DNA of 64,000 bases from Dioscorea cayenensis subsp. rotundata (taxonomy: Eukaryota; Streptophyta; Magnoliopsida; Dioscoreales; Dioscoreaceae), in contig NC_052471.1 of the NCBI RefSeq assembly GCF_009730915.1, positions 30,104,185 to 30,168,184 on the forward strand, read 5' to 3'. Every line of letters starts with the position of its first letter. The first letter of the stretch is position 1. A model generated the notes under the pieces. The model had not been told where the DNA came from, ran no database searches, and saw only the letters and a program-made list of their open reading frames with translations. The position numbers and the translations under genes were made by a program. Shown piece by piece: positions 49,701 through 59,416 of this stretch.

Positions 49701-52700
49701 CCAGGCCCAGGCCCAGGCCCAGTGGCCCCAGCCCAGGGCCTAGGCCCAGGGCCCAGGCCCAGGCCCAGGCCCAGGCCCAGGCCCAGGCCCTGTGGCCCAG
49801 GCCCAGGCCCGAGGCCCAGGGCCCAGGCCCAGGCCCAGGCCCAGGCCTGCGTGCGCCTGGGCCCAGGCCCAGCCCAGGGCCCAGGCCCAGGCCCAGGCCC
49901 AGGCCCAGGCTCAGGCCTAGGCCCAGGGCCCAGGCCCAGGGCCCAGGCCCAGGCCCAGGCCCAGGCCCAGCGCCCAGGCCCAGGCCTAGGGCCCAGTGCC
50001 CAGGCCCAGGGCCCAGGGCCCAGGGCCCAGGGCCCAGGCCCTGTGGGCCCAGGCCCAGGCCCAGCCCAGGGCCCAGGCCCAGGCCCAGGCCCAGGCCCAG
50101 GGCCAGGGCCAGGCCCAGGGCCCAGTGGCCCAGGCTCAGGCCCAGGGCCCAGGGCCCAGGCCCAGGCCCAGGCCCAGGCCCAGGCCCAGGGCCCAGGGCC
50201 CAGGGCCCAGGCTGCGGGCCCAGGGCCCAGGGCCCAGGCCCAGGCCCAGGGCCCAGGCCCAGAGCCCAGGCCCAGCCCAGGCCCAGGCCCAGGGCCCAGG
50301 CCCAGGGCCCAGGCCCAGGCCCAGGCCCAGGCCCAGGCCCAGGGCCCAGGGCCCAGGGCCCAGGCCTGACAGGCCCAGGGCTCAGGGCCCAGGGCCCAGG
50401 GCCCAGGCCCAGGGCCCAGGGCCCAGGGCCCAGGCCCAGGCCCAGGGCCCAGGGCCTGAGGGCCCAGGCCCAGGCCCAGGCCCAGGCCCAGGGCCCAGGG
50501 CCCAGGGCCCAGGGCCCAGGGCCCAGGCCCAGGGCCCAGGCCCAGGCCCAGGGCCCAGGGCCCAGGGCCCAGGGCCCAGGCCCAGGCCCAGGCCCAGGGC
50601 TCAGGGCCCAGGGCCCAGGGCCCAGGGCCCAGGGCCCAGGCCCAGGCCCAGGCCCAGGCCCAGGCCTGAGGCCCAGGGCCCAGGGCCCAGGCCCAGGCCC
50701 AGGCTCAGGGCCCAGGCTGAGGCCCAGGGCCCAGGCCCAGGCCCGGGGCCCAGGCCCAGGGCTTAGGCCCAGGGCCCAGGGCCCAGGCCCAGGCCCAGGG
50801 CCCAGGGCCCAGGCCCAGGGCCCAGGCCCAGGCCCAGGGCCCAGGGCCCAGGCCCAGGCCCAGCCCAGGGCCCAGGGCCCAGGGCCCAGGCCCAGGGCCC
50901 AGGGCCCAGGCCCAGGGCCCAGGCCCAGGCCCAGGCCCAGGGCCCAGGCCCAGGGCCCAGGGCCCAGGGCTCAGGCCTCAGGGCCTCAGGCCCAGGGCCC
51001 AGGCCCAGGCCCAGGGCCCAGGGCCCAGGGCCCAGGCCCAGGGCCCAGGGCCCAGGGCCCAGGGCCGAGGCTCAGGGCCCAGGCCCAGGGCCTCAGGGCC
51101 CAGGGCCCAGGGCCCAGGCCCAGGGCCCAGGGCCCAGGGCCCAGGCCCAGGCCCAGGGCCCAGGGCCCAGGCCCAGGGCCCAGGCCCAGGGCCCAGGCCC
51201 AGGCCCAGGCCTCAGGGCCCAGGCCCAGGCCCAGGGCCCAGGCCCAGGCCCAGGGCCCAGGGCCCAGGGCCGTCAGGGCCCAGGCCCAGGGCTCAGGCCC
51301 AGGCCCAGGGCCCAGGGCTCAGGGCCCAGGCCCAGGGCTCAGGCCCAGGCCCAGGGCCCAGGGCCCAGGCCCAGGCCCAGGCCCAGGGCCCAGGGCCCAG
51401 GGCCCAGGCCCTGGGCCCAGGGCCCAGGGCCCAGGCCTGCAGGGCCCAGGGCCCAGGCCCAGGGCCCAGGGCCCAGGGCCCAGGGCCCAGGGCCCAGGGC
51501 CTCCAGGCCCAGGCCCAGGGCCCAGGGCTCAGGCCTCAGGGCCCAGGGCCCAGGCCCAGGGCGCCGTGGGCCCAGGCTGGCCCAGGGCTCAGGGCCCAGG
51601 CCCAGGCCCAGGCCCAGGGCTCAGGGCCCAGGCCCAGGGCCCAGGCCCAGGCCCTAGGGCCCAGGGCTCAGGCCTAGGCCCAGGCCCAGGGCCCAGGGCC
51701 CAGGCCTCAGGCCCAGGGCCCAGCTCCAGGCCCAGGCCCAGGCCCAGGGCCCTGGCCCAGGCCCAGGGCCAGGCCCAGCCGCCCAGGCCCAGGGCCCAGG
51801 CCCAGGCCCAGGGCCCAGGGCCCAGGCCCAGGGCCCAGGGCCCAGGGCCCAGGGCCCAGGGCCTCAGGCCCAGGGCCCAGGGCCCAGGCCCAGGGCCCAG
51901 GGCCCAGGGCCCAGGGCCCAGGCCCAGGCCCAGGCCCAGGGCCCAGGCCCAGGGCCCAGGGCCCAGGGCCCAGGGCCTGGGCCCAGGCCCAGGCCCAGGC
52001 CCAGGCCCAGGCCCAGGCCCAGGCCCAGGGCCCAGGCCCAGGGCCCAGGCCCAGGGCCCAGGGCCCAGGCCCAGGCCCAGGGCCCAGGGCCCAGGGCCCA
52101 GGGCCCAGGGCTCAGGGCCCAGGGCCTAGGGCCCAGGGCCCAGGGCCCAGGGCCCAGGGCCCAGGGCCCAGGGCCCAGGCCCAGGCCCAGGGCCCAGGGC
52201 CCAGGCCCAGGGCCCAGGGCCCAGGGCCCAGGGCCCAGGGCCCAGGCCCAGGGCCCCAGGCCCAGGGCCCAGGGCCCAGGGCCCAGGGCCCAGGCCTCAG
52301 GCCCAGGGCCCAGGGCCCAGGGCCCAGGGCCCAGGCCCAGGCCCAGGGCCCAGGGCCCAGGCCAGGGCCCAGGCCCAGGCCCAGGGCCCAGGGGCCCAGG
52401 GCCGGCTAGGCCCAGGGCCCAGGGCCCAGGGCCCAGGGCCCAGGGCCCAGGCCCAGGGCCCAGGCCCAGGCCCAGTGGCCCAGGGCCCAGGGCCCAGGCT
52501 CAGGCCCAGGCCCAGGGCCCAGGGCCCAGGCCCAGGCCCAGGCCCAGGGCCCAGGCCCTAGCCCAGGGCCCAGGGCCCAGGCCCAGGGCCCAGGGCCCAG
52601 GGCCCAGGGCCCAGGGCCTAGGCCCAGGGCTCCAGGCCCAGGGGCCCAGGGCCCAGGCCCAGGCCCAGGGCCCAGGGCCCAGGTGCCAGGGCTCAGGCCC

Positions 52701-54508
52701 AGGGCCCAGGCCCAGGGCCCAGGGCCCAGGGCCCAGGGCCCAGGCCCAGGCCCAGGGCCCAGTGGCCCAGGCCCAGGCCCAGGGCCCAGGCCCAGGCCCA
52801 GGCCCAGGGCCTGTAGGGCCCAGGGCCCAGGGCCCAGGGCCCAGGGCCCAGGCCCAGGCCCAGGGCTCAGGCCCAGGCCCAGGGCCCAGGCCCAGCCCAG
52901 AGCCCAGGGCCCAGGGCCCAGCTCGGCCCAGGGCTGCGGCCCAGGGCCTAGGCCCAGGGCTCAGGGCCCAGGGCCCAGGGCCCAGGGCCCAGGGCTCTGT
53001 GGCCCAGGGCTCAGGGCCCAGGGCCTAGGGCCCAGGGCCCAGCCCAGGGCCCAGGGCCCAGTGGCCCAGGCCCAGCCCAGGGCCCAGCGGCCCAGGGCTC
53101 CAGGGGCCCAGCCCAGGGCCCAGGGCCAGGCCTCAGGGCCTAGTGGGGCCCAGGGGCCCAGGGCCCAGGGTCCAGGGCCCAGGCCATGGCCCAGGCCCAG
53201 GGCCCAGGCCCAGGCCCAGGGCCCAGGCCCAGTGGCCCAGGGCCCAGGGCCCAGGGCCCAGGCCCAGGGCCCAGGGCCCAGGGCCCGCCCAGGCCCAGCC
53301 CAGGGCCCAGGCCCAGGCCCAGCCCAGGGCCCAGGCCCAGGCCCAGGGCCCAGGGCCCAGGCCTCAGGGCCCAGGCCCAGGCCCAGGGGCCTCAGGGCCC
53401 AGGGCCCAGCCCAGCCTGAGGGCCCAGGCCGAGGCTCAGGGCCCAGGCCCAGGGCCCAGGCCCAGGCCCAGGGCCCAGCCCAGGGCCCAGCGCCCAGGCC
53501 CAGGGCCCAGGCCCAGGGCGGCGTAGGCCCAGGGGCCCAGGGGCCCAGGCCCAGGGCCCAGGGTCCCAGGGCCCAGGCCCAGCCCAGCCCAGGGCCCGGC
53601 CCAGGCCCAGGGCTCAGCCCCAGGGCCCAGGCCCAGGGCCCAGGGCCTGCAGGGCCCAGAGGCCCAGGGCCCAGGGCCCAGGCCCAGGGGCCCAGCCTGG
53701 GCCCAGGAGCTCAGGGCTCAGGGCCCAGGCCCAGGGCCCAGGGCCCAGGGCCCAGGGCCCAGGGCCCAGGGCCCAGGCGTGGCCCAGGGCCCAGTGGCCC
53801 AGGGCCCAGGCCCAGGGCCCAGGGCCCAGGCCCAGCGGGCCCAGGCCCAGGGCCCAGGGGCCCAGCGCCCCAGGGCCCAGGGCCCAGGCCCAGGGCCCAG
53901 CCCAGTGCCCAGGCCCAGGCCTAGGCCCAGGGCCCAGGCCTGCCCAGAGCCCAGCAGTGCGCTAGGCCCAGGGCCCAGTGGCCTCAGGTGCCTGGTGCCC
54001 AGGGGGTCGACGAGGGCCCAGGGCCCAGGCCCAGGGGCCCAGGGCCTGTGGCTCAGTGCCCAGGCCCAGGGCCAGGGCCCAGGCCCAGGGCTCAGCGCAG
54101 GGCCCAGGCCCAGGGCCCAGGCCCAGCGCGTAATGCCCAGGCCGGCCTGTGGCCCAGGGCCCAGGCCCAGGGCGAGGCCCAGGGCCCAGGGCCCAGGCCC
54201 AGGGCCAGGCCCAGCCCAGCGCTCAGCCCAGGCCCAGGGCCCAGGCCCAGGCTCAGGGCCCAGGGCTCCAGGCCCAGTGCCCAGCGCCTCAGGCCCAGGG
54301 CCGCCCAGGGTCAGGCCTAGGGTCAGGCCCAGGCCTGAGGCCTAGGCCTGTGGCCTAGGCCCAGGCCCAGGGCCCAGGCCCAGCCCAGCCTGGGGCCCAG
54401 GGTCGAGGGCTACTTAAAGCCTGTGGCCCAGGGCTCAGGCCTAGTGGCCAGCCTAGGACGAAATTAGGCCCAGGCCGCGCCCAGGCTCAGGCCCAGGGCC
54501 TAGGCCCA
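46704..54508 (+). repeat. 7.8-kb CCCAGG/CCCAGGG array grading out of telomere repeats
   Basis: After a mixed zone (46704-46790, with CTAGGTTTAGG, CTTAGGG, CTCAGG) the DNA becomes almost pure CCCAGG and CCCAGGG units. CCCAGGG is TTTAGGG with each T replaced by C. From about 53900 to 54508 the array is noisier, with isolated non-repeat words, and it ends at the N gap. Apparent reading frames of up to 1020 codons (Pro-Arg, Ala-Gln, Gly-Pro dipeptides) are produced by the hexamer/heptamer and are not genes. Possible explanations are a satellite or miscalled telomeric repeats; see findings. Confidence 0.93.
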
Positions 54509-55508
54509 NNNNNNNNNNNNNNNNNNNNNNNNNNNNNNNNNNNNNNNNNNNNNNNNNNNNNNNNNNNNNNNNNNNNNNNNNNNNNNNNNNNNNNNNNNNN
54601 NNNNNNNNNNNNNNNNNNNNNNNNNNNNNNNNNNNNNNNNNNNNNNNNNNNNNNNNNNNNNNNNNNNNNNNNNNNNNNNNNNNNNNNNNNNNNNNNNNNN
54701 NNNNNNNNNNNNNNNNNNNNNNNNNNNNNNNNNNNNNNNNNNNNNNNNNNNNNNNNNNNNNNNNNNNNNNNNNNNNNNNNNNNNNNNNNNNNNNNNNNNN
54801 NNNNNNNNNNNNNNNNNNNNNNNNNNNNNNNNNNNNNNNNNNNNNNNNNNNNNNNNNNNNNNNNNNNNNNNNNNNNNNNNNNNNNNNNNNNNNNNNNNNN
54901 NNNNNNNNNNNNNNNNNNNNNNNNNNNNNNNNNNNNNNNNNNNNNNNNNNNNNNNNNNNNNNNNNNNNNNNNNNNNNNNNNNNNNNNNNNNNNNNNNNNN
55001 NNNNNNNNNNNNNNNNNNNNNNNNNNNNNNNNNNNNNNNNNNNNNNNNNNNNNNNNNNNNNNNNNNNNNNNNNNNNNNNNNNNNNNNNNNNNNNNNNNNN
55101 NNNNNNNNNNNNNNNNNNNNNNNNNNNNNNNNNNNNNNNNNNNNNNNNNNNNNNNNNNNNNNNNNNNNNNNNNNNNNNNNNNNNNNNNNNNNNNNNNNNN
55201 NNNNNNNNNNNNNNNNNNNNNNNNNNNNNNNNNNNNNNNNNNNNNNNNNNNNNNNNNNNNNNNNNNNNNNNNNNNNNNNNNNNNNNNNNNNNNNNNNNNN
55301 NNNNNNNNNNNNNNNNNNNNNNNNNNNNNNNNNNNNNNNNNNNNNNNNNNNNNNNNNNNNNNNNNNNNNNNNNNNNNNNNNNNNNNNNNNNNNNNNNNNN
55401 NNNNNNNNNNNNNNNNNNNNNNNNNNNNNNNNNNNNNNNNNNNNNNNNNNNNNNNNNNNNNNNNNNNNNNNNNNNNNNNNNNNNNNNNNNNNNNNNNNNN
55501 NNNNNNNN
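54509..55508. other. Assembly gap of 1000 N
   Basis: Exactly 1000 unknown bases, a conventional scaffold-gap size rather than a measured distance. Continuity between the telomere-like array and the sequence to the right is therefore not shown by this window. Confidence 0.98.
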
Positions 55509-57251
55509 CATTGACGATGACAAGCTCGTTTCTACAAAGTCGCTTGCTTAGGGTAAGTACTTTCACCGTAGCACGGCGATCCTTGGGATCTTGCTGAAAG
55601 CGGACTTTCTTCCCCGTTCCGGGTCAGCTCGTAAAAACCAGGGCGTTAAGCGCGACCAGAGCAACCCTTAATGTACCTCGTGTTGAGTGTTTCTTCCCGG
55701 GCAGCATCTATCTTGCACTCGGGCGGCGCTTGTGGAATATCCTCCATAAGCCGCTATGCGTCGCCTGCGCCCGTCGCGTGTCGCCCCATGGGCTCGGTAG
55801 ATCATCGGCGTAATCAGCGATCCGGTTCGAGCCAAGCGTGATGTATTTGGGAAGAGGGACTTGTCCCCGTGAGAGTACGCCCGTCGAGGAGTTTGACAAA
55901 ATTATCTTCTTCTCCCTCCGTCGAACAAGTTGCGCTGAGTGCTCTTGATGGAGTCTGCTGTGTCTCGTAGGGTCTTTGATAGATACCCGACCTTGACAGC
56001 GACTGGTTTTCTTCTTACGAAAGACCACTGCGTCGCCATCGCATACGCGAGACCAAGAACGAGGGCCACGTCTTGAGGTGCTGAAACTCGGCGAGGCTTT
56101 CCCGATCCTGAATTTATTGGTGCGACCATCGATCTTCTGCAAAAAGAGAATCAAGAAGGGCCCTCTCTTGGTATATGGCTTCGACTCGATGAGCAGCTGC
56201 AAAGCGGTGTCCTTGAATAATCTCCCGGTGTCGAGGGGTCAGTGTTAACTTTTCAATTCGACTAAAGGTCTCACTAGCCGGTGTCAAATAGCAGCGCCCG
56301 TTAACTAGGTTGACCGCCGTAATCACAAGCCCTGCAGATGATTGACAAAAGTTTTAGCGGAAATATAAGGTTTTTAAAGCGGTAAACTCTCGGTTATTAA
56401 GCAGAGATATAAAATGTTAAGCAGAGACCCATTTTGTTAAGCAGAGGCGAGAATACTTAAAGCGAGAGACAACAAATGTTAAAGCTGTAACATCTCATTT
56501 CTTAAACGTCAACCTCATTTGTAAAAAGCTGCAACCATATCAAAGCGAAAGCGGAAATGTACGTTATAAATATTACTAAATCATAACAATCGAAAAAAAC
56601 TATTTCGATAGTGTATACATCTGAAAACTGCAAAAACAAAAACAAAACCCTAGCCAGAAATCTCCTGCGGACTAACAAAACCCCAGTAGAAATCCCCTTG
56701 CGGACTTGATATCTTCCAACAAAAAGCAGGGAGCACAAAACAAAAGCAGAAAAAAATCTTTCTTTTGTATGAGCAGTTAACATAAAACCATACTCAATAC
56801 CTTGATTGCAAAGTCGATGAAATGCCAACTAGTTGCTTGGAGGGACTTCTCCTTCGAGATACTGGAGTGGAAAGGGAAAAGGCGATGAAATGGCAATTAC
56901 AGGAGGCTTGCCGGTAGAGACAACCGGAGGCGACTTTCGAAATGGAAAAGCGAAGGCGTGAGTTGAGAAAAAGCAATTAAGCAGCTCCGATAAATTAGTC
57001 TCTCGGGGTTACTCCTCACGGAGAAAACCCCCACTTCCTCTCAAATCGCCGAGATAGGGCTGCACTACGACTCACCCATGCAAAGGCATTTTCGTCCAAA
57101 AATTTTGAAAGCTCACTCCGTTCGCATCAGATTCTGAGGGGTTTGGGGTTTGAAAAACATAGACTTTAAAAGGAGGGGTTTTTGGGGATTCTAAAACTAG
57201 AGGGTGTTTTTAGCGATTTTACAAAACTTAAAAGGGTTTTTGGCAATTTCC
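55509..57251. mobile_element. MULE family member (copy 2), left end lost in gap
   Basis: The right end GTGTTTTTAGCGATTTTAC...TTTTTGGCAATTTCC matches the right end of the 59417-61832 member, as does the preceding GGCATTTTCGTCCAAAAA. Subterminal TTAAGCAGAGA-type repeats lie at 56395-56510. Between 55540 and 56330 is a moderately GC-rich segment with minus-strand open frames (up to 164 codons) whose product I cannot identify. It resembles a captured host-gene segment. Confidence 0.6.
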
Positions 57252-57499
57252 ACCAAAATTAAATAATGAATTTTTTTTAAATATATATATATATATATAA
57301 GAAGACTAAGAGAGAGCGGTGCGTGAGAATCAGAGAGGTATCAGAAAGGAGAACACTGAATTGCTCTCTCTCTCTCTCTATTTCTCTGTAAAGATTCTGC
57401 AAAACGTTATCATGGCTGGAAGAGACAAAAGGGTTGTCAGGTTGGTCACTGCCGGTGAAATTACTGACTTGCCCTTAAAGTTAGCCTTTTTTTTTAAAA

Positions 57500-57534
<35 letters not shown>

Positions 57535-59416
57535 CACCGTCATATAGTATAACTCAGTGAAAATCCCGTGAAATACTAAAATTTGAATCGAATCCTTGTG
57601 TCACAGAATTATTTAGATGCACCACTATATTTACATATATTTTTTTATATTTTTTTAAAAATTCTATTTATTGTTTTTATAAAAATAATAATAATATAAA
57701 ATTTGACGACATTTATATATCTTTAGAGAATTTTAGATTGGATGGACTTTGTTCACCAAAAGCGCGTTCCGTTGTTTTATTTTATTTTATTTTATTTTAT
57801 TTAAAGAGAGATAGAGAGAGGTTGAGCGCCGTTAGATTTTAAGAGTTTGACTGGATTGTTGTTTCTTCAGTTCAGTGGTCCCGGATTATTACCAAAAAAA
57901 AAAATTGACCTTTTTATATAAAAATAAATTTGATCACCTACCACTTTAAAACCTTAATATATCTATCTTCTTTTTTTAAAAAATATTTTCATATTAGTAT
58001 AAATAATAATAATAATAATAATCTCTTGGAATCGCTGCAGTGGTCGTCATTTAGCTAAGACAAACAAACGGAGAGTTTCAGGCTTTGGGAAAGCATAGTG
58101 GGCGGCGCCAACTCATCATGCTTACCTCCTTCCTTTCTCCTTTTTCCCCTTCTTCTTCCCCCTTTATTTTTGGAATCAAAATAAATAAATAAATATTATT
58201 ATTACTTTTATTTACTCCACTTCATTATAATTATATTTATAAATCCTCTTTTGGAATCAAAAAATTATCTTTTATTTCTAATGTATTTTTACATTTTCTA
58301 ATAATTTTTAAAATAAAACACCATTTTGAGAAAAATAAATAAATAAATTTATTAAAACTTTATAAAAATTTTAAATAAATATAATTTTAAAATTTTGATA
58401 TAATTCTTATAAATTTAAGACTATGATTTTTTTAATTAATATAAAATAAACAATTAAATGGAATCGGAGGAAGTATTATTTTTTTGTAGCTTTTAAGATA
58501 AAATAAAACATACTAACAGAGAAATGAGAAGGCAAGACTTTATTAGTTGAGAAGAGAACCAAGAAAATGATACCTTAATTATCTTACAAGTTAAAAAGAA
58601 TATAAGAAAGGGTATCACTATCATTCCTTAATTAAAATTTAAAACTAAGCAGTTATTCACCTAATTAATGCTTTAAATAATAATTAGTGATGCTCCTTCC
58701 CTTGTTCAAACTTGCTAATCAGTAATCACACACCCGGATAAGAAAGAATGTGATAATAAATGGTGCCTTGTTGTGCTATTGCCGTCAAAGCCAACCACCC
58801 GACTAGACTTTTCTTTAATTAATAAATACTCCTAAATAATATAATAAATAAATACAATAATTATGGCTGGAATTTATCATGCAACCATCTTACTAGTAAC
58901 TACATCTACCTAACTAACAAAAGTTATGTACTACTAAATTTATTAAGCACGGCAACCCATAAACGTCACGTTCCTGGACGAATGGCACTGAATTCGGAAT
59001 CAGATAGCACGGGGCTCCATAATAAGTTTTCCCTATATACTCCATCATTCATTGACCTAATAATATATTAAAACATTTACTATTATATTTTTTTTAAAAT
59101 CACTTGTTATTTTTTATTTCGTTCACATATCTATATTTTTATTTATTATTTTTTAACATCAATAAGTATTTATTATATTTTTTAAAAATTATTTTTAACA
59201 TTTTATTTAATTTTTTAATTAAATATAATATGAAAATATAAATTATGTGTAATTTTAAAAAAAAATTTAATATTGTGTAAAATTTGATTAATCATGATAA
59301 AATAAATAATAATTATTATTATTATTATTATTATTATTGAAAGGATGAGGGTGACTGATTGATTGGATGGTTGTTTACCCAAATAATAATACCAATAATA
59401 ATAATAATAATTATTA
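57252..59416. other. AT-rich intergenic DNA between two MULEs
   Basis: Holds several simple repeats: TA runs near 57280 and 57503-57530, a TTTTA run near 57777-57800, and ATT runs near 59313-59338. A short plus-strand frame from the ATG at 57412 (MAGRDKRVVRLVTAGEITDL) reads like an exon start but has no support beyond that. No complete gene is seen. Confidence 0.4.
57503..57530. repeat. (TA)n microsatellite
   Basis: An uninterrupted AT dinucleotide run next to poly-T and poly-A stretches. Confidence 0.9.

Noticed and set aside
46700..54400. Open reading frames of up to 1020 codons rich in Pro-Arg, Ala-Gln and Gly-Pro
   Set aside because: They exist in several frames because the CCCAGG/CCCAGGG repeat contains no stop codon in this strand. 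There is no start context, intron or domain, and the reading changes with each 6/7-base switch.
54453..55566. Minus-strand open frames crossing the N gap
   Set aside because: They are created by unknown bases and contain no real coding information.
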